Positions 51,821 through 61,112 of a stretch of 64,000 nucleotides of DNA are shown here, piece by piece. The stretch's first letter is position 1. Every line of letters begins with the position of its first letter. Below the pieces are notes generated by a model, which was not told the DNA's origin, did not search any database, and saw nothing but the letters and a program-made list of their open reading frames with translations. The stretch is taken from positions 3,956,001 to 4,020,000 of the forward strand of contig NZ_CP054861.1 in assembly GCF_013459645.1 (NCBI RefSeq), given 5' to 3'. Source of the DNA: Martelella sp. NC20 (lineage in GTDB: Bacteria > Pseudomonadota > Alphaproteobacteria > Rhizobiales > Rhizobiaceae). Both the position numbers and the translations under genes were made by a program.

Positions 51821-53518
51821 TCAGGCCGAGGGCGGCGACCAGGCTTCCGGCGCCCGGGGATGGATGTCGGTGACGACATCGATCAGCGCCGGCCGGCGCG
51901 CGGCGATCGCCGCCTTCAGCACCGGTCCGAGGTCCTCCGGCCGCTCCACCCGGTAGCCGTCAACGCCGAAATCCTTCGCCACGGCGCGGAAATCCGTCGG
52001 GCCGAACCGGTTGATCTCTTCCGGGGAACCACCGCTTCGCCCGGCATAGAAGGAGGCGACCTTCGGCGTTCCCTGGCCGAAGCCGGAATTGTTGTTGATC
52101 ACAGTCACCACCGGTATGTTCCAGCGGCTCTGGGTCTCCAGCTCGCTCAGATGATAGTAGAACGCCCCGTCGCCGGAGAAACACACAACCGGGCGGTCGG
52201 GCGCGCCGCACTGGGCGCCGAGCGCGGCGGGAAAGGCCCAGCCGAGCGAACCCGCGGCCCGCAGATAACTCTGGCCCTTGTGCGGCAGGTCCAGCATGGT
52301 CGCCGTCCAGATGCCGGAATAGCCGGTATCGGCCACCAGCACGGCATTTTCCGGCAGCGCGTCGGAAATTTCGCGGCAAAGCCGTTCCACCCTCAAGGGG
52401 GTCGCGTCAGAGGAGAGATGCGGCTCCATCTCGCCCCGCCACAGCGCGATCCGACGGGCCGCATGGGTGGCGAAGGTCTTCCAGCTTTCCTTTGGAGACA
52501 CGGCCGCGTCGAGATCGGCAACCGCCTGGCGCGGGCAACCCCAGACGCCGGTCACGCCCGGATAGTTGCGGCCGATCTCCTGCCCGTCGAGATCGATCTG
52601 GATGATCGCGCCGCCCTGTCGGGGCACGGTATAATTATTGGTCGGCTGGTCCCCGGCATGGCAACCGATATAGATGACGAGATCGGCCTCGTAGACGAGC
52701 TGATTGCCGGTCGGAGCCGAATAGGTTCCAACCGTGCCGATATGCAGTTTGTGGGTCGTGGGAACGATGGTGCGGCCGCCGAGCGAGGTGGCGACGGGAA
52801 TGGCGCAGCGCTCCGCGAAGGCCAGGATTTCAGCATGCGCGCCGGCCTGGATCGCGCCGGCGCCGACCACCATGACGGGACGCTCGGCTACGCAAAGCCG
52901 CGCCGCGGCGGCCTCGATCATCGGTTTCGGCGCGACGGGGCGATGAACGGGCAAACATCCAAGCGCGGCATCGGGAAAGGTCGGTGACGGGACATCGCCC
53001 TTTTCCAAGATCTCGCCGCCAAGCCCGTTCAGGTCCAGATGCACCGGGCGGGGCGATCCGTCGGTCGCCATGCGGAAGGCCTGCGCCAGAAGATGCGGCA
53101 GTTCCCGCGCCTCGGCGATATCCATGCTGGCCTTGGTGACCGATGAGAAGAAAGGCGTGTGCGCCACTTCCTGATAGGCGTTGCGATAGCGCAGCATCGG
53201 TTCCTTGCGCCCGGTCAGCGCCACCACCGGCGCGCGATGCAGGAAGGCGTCCTGAAGCCCCGCCGCCAGATTTGCCGCGCCGACCGACTGCGCCATGCAC
53301 ACGCCCACCCGGTTGCTCACCCGCGCATAACCGTCGGCCATGTAGGCCGCCGATTTTTCCGAATGCGCCAATATGCGCGTGATGCCGAGTTCCTCCATCT
53401 CGACCAGCGTCGGCCGCAGGATTGCGTCCATGAAGAACACGTGGCTGACGCCGAGCGCCTTGAAGGCTTCCGCGAGATAGCGCGCGCCCTTCATCGAAGT
53501 CGTTTTTTCCTCTGTCAT
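51821..53518 (-). CDS. Thiamine-pyrophosphate enzyme, acetolactate synthase-like
   Basis: A 565-residue enzyme with the three-domain TPP layout: PYR domain with the activating Glu E54 (AHSEKSAAYM), a central FAD/CoA-type Rossmann domain, and PP domain with the GDG...NN thiamine motif (SGDGAFYY to VINNN, about 447-476). Family members decarboxylate or ligate 2-oxo acids or act on acyl-CoA. MTEEK start at 53518 has GGGAGGG upstream. Divergent from the LacI-type regulator across two palindromic operators. Not a true IlvB (the acetolactate-specific context is absent). Confidence 0.85.
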   Translation of the reverse strand: MTEEKTTSMKGARYLAEAFKALGVSHVFFMDAILRPTLVEMEELGITRILAHSEKSAAYMADGYARVSNRVGVCMAQSVGAANLAAGLQDAFLHRAPVVALTGRKEPMLRYRNAYQEVAHTPFFSSVTKASMDIAEARELPHLLAQAFRMATDGSPRPVHLDLNGLGGEILEKGDVPSPTFPDAALGCLPVHRPVAPKPMIEAAAARLCVAERPVMVVGAGAIQAGAHAEILAFAERCAIPVATSLGGRTIVPTTHKLHIGTVGTYSAPTGNQLVYEADLVIYIGCHAGDQPTNNYTVPRQGGAIIQIDLDGQEIGRNYPGVTGVWGCPRQAVADLDAAVSPKESWKTFATHAARRIALWRGEMEPHLSSDATPLRVERLCREISDALPENAVLVADTGYSGIWTATMLDLPHKGQSYLRAAGSLGWAFPAALGAQCGAPDRPVVCFSGDGAFYYHLSELETQSRWNIPVVTVINNNSGFGQGTPKVASFYAGRSGGSPEEINRFGPTDFRAVAKDFGVDGYRVERPEDLGPVLKAAIAARRPALIDVVTDIHPRAPEAWSPPSA

Positions 53519-53538
53519 GATTTGCTTCCCTCCCATTT

Positions 53539-53556
53539 TTTGAAAGCGCTTTCAAA
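53539..53556. promoter_or_regulatory. LacI-type operator 1
   Basis: TTTGAAAGCGCTTTCAAA, an 18-bp perfect palindrome with the central CG typical of LacI/GalR sites, 20 bp before the TPP-enzyme start. Confidence 0.75.
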
Positions 53557-53605
53557 TCGCAAGGATTCCCGACTACCGATCTAAAATCAATGTCTATTTT
53601 CATTT

Positions 53606-53622
53606 TTGAAATAGTATTTCAA
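53606..53622. promoter_or_regulatory. LacI-type operator 2
   Basis: TTGAAATA-G-TATTTCAA, a 17-bp palindrome 43 bp before the LacI-type gene. Shares TTGAAA/TTTCAA arms with operator 1 but has an AT-rich centre. Spacing of about 66 bp between centres would allow looping or joint control of both divergent genes. Confidence 0.6.
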
Positions 53623-53664
53623 TAATTTTTGAATTCGTTTGCATTCGAAAAAACCAGCGCTAGG

Positions 53665-54723
53665 ATGAGGACGGAGAAACATAAGAGAGCACGAGACGTG
53701 GCGCGGAAAGAGGAGCTGCAGCCGGCAGGCCGGCGGGTGAGAATGGAGGAGGTCGCTCGCGTCGCCGGCGTGTCGCCGGCCACGGTTTCGCGCGCGCTGA
53801 AATCGCCTGACACCGTTTCGAAGAAGCGTCTTGCCCAGGTTCTGGAAGCCGCCCGGCGCCTCGGTTACGCGCCGAACCCCATTGCCGGCAGCCTGGCCGG
53901 CACGCGCACCCCGCTGGTAGGCGTGATCGTGCCGAGCCTCACCAACGCCTTTTTCGCCGTGACGCTCGAACGCATGTCGGCCATCCTCGAGGCCGAGGGC
54001 TATCAGCTGATGATCGGCCAACACGGCTATGACGCCGCCCGCGAGGAGCGCATCATCAACGCCTTTGCGGGCTGGAATCCGGCGGCCCTGGTGGTGACCG
54101 GCCGCGACCATACGCGCGGCGCGGTCAAGCTTCTGTCATCGGCCCCCTGCCCGGTGATCGAGATGTGGGATTATGACGAGCGCCCGCTCGACAGCGGCAT
54201 CGGCTTCAGCAATCGCGAGGCCGGGCGTCTCGCCGGACGCTATTTCGCCGAAAACGGCCATGAACACGTTGCCTATGTCGGTGCGACGCTCGACACCGAC
54301 CCGCGCGCCCGTGCCCGCGCCGAGGGCTTTCTGGAAGCATTCCGGCAGGAAACCGGCCACGACGCCAGGCTGATGGCGGTCGTGAGCCGCGACCTTGGCG
54401 AAGGCGGCGCGGCGCTGAAATCGGTTCTGGAACAAGGCCCCGAAACGACTGCGATCGCCTTTTCCGGCGATATGCTGGCGGTCGGCGCGATGTTCGAGGC
54501 CGCGCGGATGGGGCTTTCTATTCCAGCCGATCTCGCACTTCTCGGCTATGGCGATCTCGACATCGCCGCCCACACCAATCCGCCGCTTTCGACCATCCGC
54601 CCGCCGCACGAAAAGATCGGGGCGGCGGTGGCGCGCCACATTCTCGAACGTCTCGCCAATCCCGAGGCCGGCGGCGAAAACCTGGATCTCGGCGTCGAAC
54701 TCGTCGTGAGGAGCACGGCCTGA
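53665..54723 (+). CDS. LacI-family transcriptional regulator
   Basis: A 352-residue regulator: HTH MEEVARVAGVSPATVSRALK (about 27-46) with hinge helix (AGSLAGTRT), then a periplasmic-binding-protein-like effector domain (LVGVIVPSLTNAFFAV). An N-terminal tail of about 25 basic residues precedes the HTH if ATG 53665 is used; a start at 53743 would give the usual LacI length. Divergent from the TPP gene and followed, 40 bp on, by a hydroxyacyl-CoA dehydrogenase and SDR, which it may also control. Confidence 0.87.
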   Translation: MRTEKHKRARDVARKEELQPAGRRVRMEEVARVAGVSPATVSRALKSPDTVSKKRLAQVLEAARRLGYAPNPIAGSLAGTRTPLVGVIVPSLTNAFFAVTLERMSAILEAEGYQLMIGQHGYDAAREERIINAFAGWNPAALVVTGRDHTRGAVKLLSSAPCPVIEMWDYDERPLDSGIGFSNREAGRLAGRYFAENGHEHVAYVGATLDTDPRARARAEGFLEAFRQETGHDARLMAVVSRDLGEGGAALKSVLEQGPETTAIAFSGDMLAVGAMFEAARMGLSIPADLALLGYGDLDIAAHTNPPLSTIRPPHEKIGAAVARHILERLANPEAGGENLDLGVELVVRSTA

Positions 54724-54763
54724 ACACAGACCGAAACTGTCGTTGAACGGGAGGAGGAGCCCA

Positions 54764-55714
54764 ATGACCATTACATCCGTCGCCGTGATCGGCGCGGGAA
54801 CCATGGGCCACGCGCTGGCGCTGGTTCATGCGCTGGGCGGTTGCCGCGTTTTCCTGCATGATGCGGCGCCGGCCGTGCTCGAACGCGCGCCGACGCTGAT
54901 CACTGCCGCCTCTGCCACGCTCGTTGAGGCCGGCGCCGTGACGGCGGAAGACGCGCAAGCCGCCGGCCGGCGCATCGTTCCGGCCGACACATTGGCCGAG
55001 GCCGTTTCCGGGGTCGATCTCGTGGTCGAGGCCGTCGTCGAGAAGGCGGAAATCAAACGCGCGGTGTTCACTGACATCGACCGGCACGCCCCGCCATCGG
55101 CGATCATCGCCTCGAACACGTCCTATCTCGACGTCTTCCCGCTCGTCCCGGAGGCGCGCCAGTCGCGCGCGGCGATCGCCCACTGGTACACGCCGCCCTA
55201 TATCGTCGACCTCGTCGACCTTGCGCCCGGTCCCTCGACCGCGCCGGAGACGATCGAGACGCTTCGCCAGCTCTATCAGGGCTTCGGCAAGGCGCCGCTG
55301 GTGTTCGACCGGCTGGTTCCCGGCTACATCGCCAACCGGCTGCAGGCGGCGCTGAACCTCGAATGCCTGCGCATGATCGACGAAGGCTGGGCGAGCGCCG
55401 CCGATATCGATTTTTCGATCCGCCACGGACTGGTCCATCGCCTCGCCGTGCTCGGTCACATGCGAAAGATGGACTATACCGGGCTCGAAATGGTGCGCAA
55501 CGGACTTGCCGGCCGCACCTACCAACCGCCGGAAAACACCGGCGAAAGCCCGGTTCTCGACCGGTTGATCGCGGCGGGCCGCACCGGCGTTTTCGCCGGC
55601 GCCGGCTTCTATGACTATGACGGCACGCCCGTCGACGAATTGCTGCACCGGCGCGACCTGCGCCTGCTGCAGCTGAAAACCGAGCTTCAGAACCTGATGG
55701 GAGAGGATGAATGA
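54764..55714 (+). CDS. 3-Hydroxyacyl-CoA dehydrogenase family protein
   Basis: A 316-residue NAD-dependent enzyme: VAVIGAGTMGHALALVHALG at the start (GxGxxG), IIASNTSYLDVF near 117 and GYIANRLQAALNLECL near 189 in the C-terminal domain. HTY-type HWYTPPY replaces the usual HFFNP(P) catalytic-His motif, keeping the His. Oxidises a 3-hydroxyacyl-type substrate. ATG 54764 follows GGGAGGAGG; overlaps the SDR by 4 bp. Confidence 0.88.
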   Translation: MTITSVAVIGAGTMGHALALVHALGGCRVFLHDAAPAVLERAPTLITAASATLVEAGAVTAEDAQAAGRRIVPADTLAEAVSGVDLVVEAVVEKAEIKRAVFTDIDRHAPPSAIIASNTSYLDVFPLVPEARQSRAAIAHWYTPPYIVDLVDLAPGPSTAPETIETLRQLYQGFGKAPLVFDRLVPGYIANRLQAALNLECLRMIDEGWASAADIDFSIRHGLVHRLAVLGHMRKMDYTGLEMVRNGLAGRTYQPPENTGESPVLDRLIAAGRTGVFAGAGFYDYDGTPVDELLHRRDLRLLQLKTELQNLMGEDE

Positions 55715-56472
55715 TCACGGCTGATCTTTCGGGCAAGCGCGCGCTGGTGACCGGCGGCGCGTCCGGTATCGGGCTTGCAACCACGACGATGCTGGCGGAG
55801 ATGGGGGCGAAGGTGGCGCTGAACCATCTGGAAGACGACCCCGCCGGACCCGCGCGCGTGGCGGAGCTTGCGGCGCGCGGACTGGACGTCATCGCCGCCC
55901 CCGGCAACATCTCCATACCCGGCAATGCCGAGGCCATGGCGCAACGGGCCGTCGAAGCGATGGGCGGGCTCGATTATCTGGTCAACAATGCCGGAACCTC
56001 GGGCACGCAGGACAAGATCCAGCCGTCCGAACTCGACAGGATGACGGAGGAGTTCTGGCAGCTCCTGCTCAACACCAACCTGATCGGAGCGTTCCGCTGC
56101 GCCCATGCCGCAGCCGATGCGCTGAAGCAAAGCCGGGGTGCGATCGTGAACATGACCTCGATCGCCGGCATCGGCCAGCAGGGCAGTTCGATTGCCTATG
56201 CGGCCAGCAAGTCGGCCCTTGTCAGTCTTACCCGAAGCCTCGCGCGCGGTCTTGCCCCGCAGGTGCGCGTCAACGCCGTCGCCCCGGGCCAGACGCGAAC
56301 GCCATGGACCGACAACTGGCCGGAGGAGCGCAAGCAATGGGCACGCGATCTCGCGGTGCTCAAGCGCCGCTCCGAGCCCGAGGATATCGCCGAGGCCGTG
56401 CTTTATCTCTGCGCCGGGGCGAGCATGGTCACCGGCCATGTTCTGGTGGTCGACGGCGGCATGACGCTCTGA
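55711..56472 (+). CDS. Short-chain dehydrogenase/reductase
   Basis: A 253-residue classical SDR: TGGASGIG (about 12-19), NNAG (about 91-94), Ser in MTSIAGIG (about 150) and YAASK (about 163-167) form the cofactor site and catalytic tetrad. Interconverts a hydroxyl and keto group, probably on the same pathway as the preceding dehydrogenase. Convergent with the acyl-CoA dehydrogenase gene, 79 bp away. Confidence 0.92.
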   Translation: MITADLSGKRALVTGGASGIGLATTTMLAEMGAKVALNHLEDDPAGPARVAELAARGLDVIAAPGNISIPGNAEAMAQRAVEAMGGLDYLVNNAGTSGTQDKIQPSELDRMTEEFWQLLLNTNLIGAFRCAHAAADALKQSRGAIVNMTSIAGIGQQGSSIAYAASKSALVSLTRSLARGLAPQVRVNAVAPGQTRTPWTDNWPEERKQWARDLAVLKRRSEPEDIAEAVLYLCAGASMVTGHVLVVDGGMTL

Positions 56473-56551
56473 AAGCATGCGGGCGTCCCGGCGGGGCGCC
56501 CATCGCTCAAGATTTCAAAGCGATACGATGCGATCCGCCGTCCCGGCGCGA

Positions 56552-57637
56552 TCAGGCCGCTTCGGCGAACCTCTTCAGATGCGCCGCCCGGTTGCCGCCG
56601 GTCTGGTTCAGCACCAGAAGGCGCTTCACCAGATGGCCGACATTGAGCTCATCGGTCACGCCCATGCCGCCATGCAACTGGACCGCATCGCGCAAAACGG
56701 CGCGCGCGGCATCGGCGATCTTCACCCGCGCCGCAGAGACAAGACGCGCGCGAAACAGGGCGTCGGCGCTCTCCATCGCCTCGGCCGCCAGCAGCACCAT
56801 CGATCGCGCCTCCTCGCGCGCGATGAACATGTCGGCCATCCTGTGCTGCACCGCCTGGAACTTGCCGATGGGGCGGCCGAACTGTTCGCGCAGCTTCACA
56901 TAGTCGAGCGTTGCCCGATAGAGCGCGTCGATCACGCCACAGCTTTCGGCAAGCACGCCGATCATGGCGAGATCCGCGCCAAAATCGAGCGCCGCGCCGC
57001 AATCAGCGATCATATCGGCGGCCGGGCGGCTGACGCCGTCGAAACAGACCCGCGCCGCCGCCTGTCCGTCGACCAGCCGGCACGGCGTCACCTGCGCCGC
57101 GCCTGCCGGAACGCGCAGGAGAAGCCGGTCGCCGTCCATTTCCGCGACAACCCAGAAGGCGGCAGCCGCGGCAGCGCCCACAAGGGCCGGAACGGTTCCC
57201 GAAAGAACGATCGTCTCGCCATCCCGGCGCGCCGCGAGCGGCCGCCCCTCTCCCCCATCGGCGATGAGTTCGATGCGCGCGCCGGAAAGAATGGGCGCAA
57301 GTGCCACCTCCGCAACGCTTTCGGGAAGCGCGCGCGCAAGCGTCGCCGCCGTGCCGAGCGCCACGGGCCCCACGGGTTCGAGAACGAGGCCCGCGCCCAG
57401 CGCCTCCATCAGCGGCACGATCTGCACCGGAGAAAGCCCAAGACCGCCGGCGTCCTCCGGAACGGGTGCTGCAAGCCAGCCGAGTTCGGCCATTTCCGCG
57501 AAATGTCGCGGCAGTTGGTCCGGCGCATCGGAAAGGGCGGCCGCGCGCTGTTCAAGCGCGTAATTGTCGGCCACGAAGCGCTCGGCGGTGTCCCTGAGCA
57601 GGAGCGCCTCCCCGGAGGGCGGTTCGAAACGTATCAT
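56552..57637 (-). CDS. Acyl-CoA dehydrogenase, small subunit-like
   Basis: A 361-residue acyl-CoA dehydrogenase-family flavoprotein with ATLDYVKLREQFGRPIGKFQ (about 236-255) and LHGGMGVTDELNVGH near 323-337. As in the 35335 gene, the segment for a catalytic Glu of LxHER type is absent (LAESCGVID instead). Lies 13 bp after its partner at 57651, repeating the pair seen at 35-37 kb but on the minus strand. ATG 57637 has GGGTGAG upstream; frame upstream into the partner gene is rejected. Confidence 0.87.
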   Translation of the reverse strand: MIRFEPPSGEALLLRDTAERFVADNYALEQRAAALSDAPDQLPRHFAEMAELGWLAAPVPEDAGGLGLSPVQIVPLMEALGAGLVLEPVGPVALGTAATLARALPESVAEVALAPILSGARIELIADGGEGRPLAARRDGETIVLSGTVPALVGAAAAAAFWVVAEMDGDRLLLRVPAGAAQVTPCRLVDGQAAARVCFDGVSRPAADMIADCGAALDFGADLAMIGVLAESCGVIDALYRATLDYVKLREQFGRPIGKFQAVQHRMADMFIAREEARSMVLLAAEAMESADALFRARLVSAARVKIADAARAVLRDAVQLHGGMGVTDELNVGHLVKRLLVLNQTGGNRAAHLKRFAEAA

Positions 57638-57650
57638 GTTGCTCACCCTT

Positions 57651-58808
57651 TCAAAGTCCCAGAACCTGGCTGGCCAGAATGCTGCGCTGGATCTCGTTGC
57701 TGCCGCCATAGATCGACAGTTTGCGCCAGTTGAGGAACTGGTAGGCGGCGTTGGCGAAGGGGTCTTCGGCCGGATCGCTTGCCCGGTCGGGAAGCGCCGC
57801 AGGGCCGGCGATATCCAGCATCAGTTCCGTCAGCCCCTGCTGCACCTCGGTTCCGCGCACCTTGAGGAGAGAGGTTTCGGCGCCGAGCGTCCTGCCGGCT
57901 TCGGCGGCGGCGAGAAGACGCAAGGTCGTCGCCTCGACCGCCATGATATCGATCTCGAACCCGGCAAGCCGCGCGACGATCTCCGGGTCGCCGGCAAGTC
58001 CCGCCGCTTCGGCCATCTCGCGTACGCGCTCCAGAAGATGCTTCGAGCGGCCGATACCGCCGATGCCGAGCCGCTCGTGCTCCAGAAGCGCCTTGGCGTA
58101 GGTCCAGCCCTTGTTGAGTTCGCCCACGACCAGATCGTCGGGCACGAAGACGTTGTCGAGAAAGATCTCGTTGACTTCCTCGGTCCCGTCCATCAGCCGG
58201 ATCGGCCGGCGGGAAAGGCCGGGAGAAGCCATGTCGATGAGCATCATCGAGATGCCTTCCTGCTTCTTGACCGCAGGGTCGGTGCGCACCAGGCAGAAGA
58301 TCCAGTTGGCGTACTGGGCATAGGTGGTCCATGTCTTGGAACCGGACACCAGCCAGCCGCCCTCGGTCTTCACGGCGCGGGTGCGCAGCGAGGCAAGGTC
58401 CGAGCCCGCGCCCGGCTCGCTGAACCCCTGGCACCACCAGTCGTCGCCGGACAGGATGCCGGGCAGGAAGCGCCTGCGCTGCGCGTCATTGCCGAACCGG
58501 ATCAGCACCGGCCCGATCATCTTCAGGCCAAAACCGGGCAGCGGCGGCGTGTGCAGACGGAAAAGCTCCTCGTCGGCCACAAGGCGCTGGCGCGCCGTCC
58601 AGACCGGCCCGCCGTGCTCGACGGGCCAGGAGGGTGCTGCCCAGCCCTTGCGATAAAGGCTGCGATGCCAGCCGAGGATCGCGTCACGGCCGAGCGGCGC
58701 GCCACGCGAAACCTTCGCGCGGGTCCGCGGATCGAGTTCGGCAGCGACGAAGGCGCGGATTTCCTCGCGGAAGGCCATGTCTTCCGGGGCATTCAGAAGA
58801 TCGGTCAT
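57651..58808 (-). CDS. Acyl-CoA dehydrogenase, large subunit-like
   Basis: A 385-residue acyl-CoA dehydrogenase: GFSEPGAGSDLASLRTRAV (about 128-146) and WLVSGSKTWTTYAQ (about 153-166) bind FAD, LLEHERLGIGG near 245 carries the isovaleryl-type Glu, and IYGGSNEIQRSIL ends the protein. It overlaps the acyl-CoA synthetase gene by 4 bp and precedes its small partner, so activation and first oxidation are co-transcribed. Confidence 0.9.
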   Translation of the reverse strand: MTDLLNAPEDMAFREEIRAFVAAELDPRTRAKVSRGAPLGRDAILGWHRSLYRKGWAAPSWPVEHGGPVWTARQRLVADEELFRLHTPPLPGFGLKMIGPVLIRFGNDAQRRRFLPGILSGDDWWCQGFSEPGAGSDLASLRTRAVKTEGGWLVSGSKTWTTYAQYANWIFCLVRTDPAVKKQEGISMMLIDMASPGLSRRPIRLMDGTEEVNEIFLDNVFVPDDLVVGELNKGWTYAKALLEHERLGIGGIGRSKHLLERVREMAEAAGLAGDPEIVARLAGFEIDIMAVEATTLRLLAAAEAGRTLGAETSLLKVRGTEVQQGLTELMLDIAGPAALPDRASDPAEDPFANAAYQFLNWRKLSIYGGSNEIQRSILASQVLGL

Positions 58809-60994
58809 GCGCGGGCCTCCGGCTTGACGATAAGCGCGTCGACGGCGACGCAGCCCTCGCCTTCGGGCAGGACCAGCATCGGGTTGATGTCGATGCCCTC
58901 GATGGAACCCGAATGGGCCACGGCAAGGGCGGAGAGCTTCAGGATCGCCTCCTCCAGCGCGGCCCGATCGGCGCGGGGCGCGCCCCGGAACCCTTCGAGA
59001 AGCCGGCCGAGTCGCGTCTCGTCGATCATCCCGGCCACATCCCTGCGGCTCAGCGGCGCCCGGCGGAGCGCCACGTCGTCGAGAAGCTCGGTCATCACGC
59101 CGCCGACGCCGACGAGAATCATCGGGCCGAAATCGGGATCGTTCTGCATGCCGAGAATGACCTCGACGCCGCCCTTGACCATTTTCTGGATGAGGCAGGG
59201 CGCGGGCCGGCCGTTCAGCGTGTGGCCGGAAAGCCTGGCGGCGAGATCATCGAAGGCGTCGCGAACGGCCCGATCATCGCCGAGGCGAAGATGCACGAGG
59301 CCGGCTTCGGTCTTGTGTTCCATGCCGTCGGCCAGCCCCTTCAACACGACCGGGTAACCGATCTCGGCGGCGGCGGCCACGGCGTCATCGGCCGAATGCA
59401 CCAGCCGCTCGCCGATCATCGGCAGGCCATAGCTGCGAAGCGCCTCTTTGGCGTCATATTCAGAAAGACTGCGCCCGCCGGCGGCGAGAAGCGCGTCCAC
59501 GGCGGCGCGCGCGCCTGCGGGGGCCGCGGGCGCGGCGATTTCAGCGCCGGTTTCGGCCTTGCGCCGGTGATAGTCCAGGAACCGCTTCAGCGCTTTCAGC
59601 ATCTGCTGGCTGCCGCGATAGACCGGAAGGCTGCGATCCCGGGCCAGTTCCTCGAAACCCGCCTCGACGATCTTGCCGCCGTCGTAGACGACGATGATCG
59701 GCTTGTCCGCGGTCTTCGCAAGCTCCAGCACCGGGCCGATCAGCCGGCCGCGCCAGCTTTCACGCACCTGATGAATGAACACCACCATGATGTCGGTATT
59801 GTCGTCGGCGAGCACAGCATTGAGGCTGGCGCCCCATCGCTCGGGGTGGTTGTTGACATTGCCGGAAAGGTCGAGCGGGTTCACCGGCGGCGTGAAATCG
59901 AGCAGCGGCTTCAGCGTCTCCACCGTCTTTTCCGTGAAATCGGCCATCGGCAGGCCCAGCGCCTCGCACTGGTCGGCCATGACCCCGCTCCAGCCGCCGG
60001 AAAATGTGACGACCGAGATGCGTTCGCCGCGCGGGGCCGGGCATTTTTCGAACAGGGCCGCGACGTCGATCAGTTCCAGCGGATCATCGACGGAGACGAT
60101 GTTGTTCTGGCGGAACACCGCCTCATAGGTGCGGAAGGCGCCTGCCATCTTGCCGGTATGGGCAAGGGCGGTGCGCGCCGCGCGTTTGCTGCGCCCGAGC
60201 TTCAGCACGATCAGCGGCTTTTCCGCCGCGCGGGCGCGCGCCGCCAGTTCCAGGAACCGTTCCGGCGAGCGCAGGCCCTCAAGCGCCATGCAGACCGAGG
60301 AAATCTCCGGATCGCCAAGCGCGAAAGCGGCATAGTCGGCCGCCTCGACATTCAGTTCGTTGCCGGTGGAGACGAGGTAGCGCATGTGCACGCCCTGATC
60401 ATGCGCGCGCGAAAGCAGCACCATCAGAAGCTGGCCGCTCTGCGAGACGAGCGCGGTATGGCCGGCCGACATGTCATCCGGGAAGGTCGCCGCCGTCAAA
60501 CCCATGAAGCCGCTCGCCAGATTGGCGAGGCCGAGGCAGTTCGGCCCGCAGATGGCGATGCCGTGGCGATTGGCGATCTCGCGCAGCCTTTCTTCCAGCG
60601 CCCTGCCCTCCTCGCCAGTCTCGGAAAAGCCGGAGGCAAGAATGACCGCGCCGGAGACGCCTTTCCTGCCGCAATCCTCCAGAACGTCCGGAAGCGCCTT
60701 CTGCGGCACGAAGATCAGCACCGTATCGACCGGCTCCGGGATCGCCGAGACCGAGGGATAGCAAGGCAGATCGTTCAACTCGTCATATTTCGGATTGACC
60801 GGATAGAGCTTGCCGGTGAAGCCAAGCCTGCGCAGCACCGGAATGGCCATGCCGCTCCACCCGTCCGTCCTGGTGCTGGCGCCGACCACCGCGACGCTTT
60901 TCGGGTTCATCAGCCCCGAAAGCCGATCGAAAATTTCCGCATTCGCGGATGTATCCGGCGCTGCGGACACGACGGTTGCAGCATTCGCCGACAT
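58805..60994 (-). CDS. NDP-forming acyl-CoA synthetase (acetate-CoA ligase family, ATP-grasp)
   Basis: A 729-residue enzyme combining a CoA-binding Rossmann domain (SVAVVGASTRTDGWSG, about 33-48; CGPNCLGLAN, about 146-155), a succinyl-CoA-ligase-like domain with the phospho-His segment ALAHTGKMAG (about 265-274), and a C-terminal ATP-grasp domain (GYPVVLKG, about 561; DINPMLVL near 708). It makes an acyl-CoA from acid, CoA and ATP with ADP release. The ATG at 60994 follows GGGAGG. Leads the operon of the acyl-CoA dehydrogenase pair. Confidence 0.9.
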   Translation of the reverse strand: MSANAATVVSAAPDTSANAEIFDRLSGLMNPKSVAVVGASTRTDGWSGMAIPVLRRLGFTGKLYPVNPKYDELNDLPCYPSVSAIPEPVDTVLIFVPQKALPDVLEDCGRKGVSGAVILASGFSETGEEGRALEERLREIANRHGIAICGPNCLGLANLASGFMGLTAATFPDDMSAGHTALVSQSGQLLMVLLSRAHDQGVHMRYLVSTGNELNVEAADYAAFALGDPEISSVCMALEGLRSPERFLELAARARAAEKPLIVLKLGRSKRAARTALAHTGKMAGAFRTYEAVFRQNNIVSVDDPLELIDVAALFEKCPAPRGERISVVTFSGGWSGVMADQCEALGLPMADFTEKTVETLKPLLDFTPPVNPLDLSGNVNNHPERWGASLNAVLADDNTDIMVVFIHQVRESWRGRLIGPVLELAKTADKPIIVVYDGGKIVEAGFEELARDRSLPVYRGSQQMLKALKRFLDYHRRKAETGAEIAAPAAPAGARAAVDALLAAGGRSLSEYDAKEALRSYGLPMIGERLVHSADDAVAAAAEIGYPVVLKGLADGMEHKTEAGLVHLRLGDDRAVRDAFDDLAARLSGHTLNGRPAPCLIQKMVKGGVEVILGMQNDPDFGPMILVGVGGVMTELLDDVALRRAPLSRRDVAGMIDETRLGRLLEGFRGAPRADRAALEEAILKLSALAVAHSGSIEGIDINPMLVLPEGEGCVAVDALIVKPEARA

Positions 60995-61075
60995 CCCGTT
61001 CCTCCCTTTCTGTCTCCTGGGCGGGAGTATCCTGGAAAGTTCAGACGCGGTCAAGATTTTTTAAAATCATGGATC

Positions 61076-61087
61076 GCATAGCGGACA
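61076..61087. promoter_or_regulatory. Candidate IclR half-site upstream of the synthetase operon
   Basis: GCATAGCGGACA differs at only two positions from GCAATGCGGACA in the palindrome at 62034-62045. It lies 82 bp upstream of the synthetase start, between that gene and the IclR stop. Confidence 0.3.
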
Positions 61088-61112
61088 AGTATTCAAATTC
61101 GCCCACACACCA

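Noticed and set aside
58634..61081. 815-codon plus-strand open frame
   Set aside because: Antisense shadow of the acyl-CoA synthetase gene, rich in Arg/His/Gly/Ala with no domain pattern.
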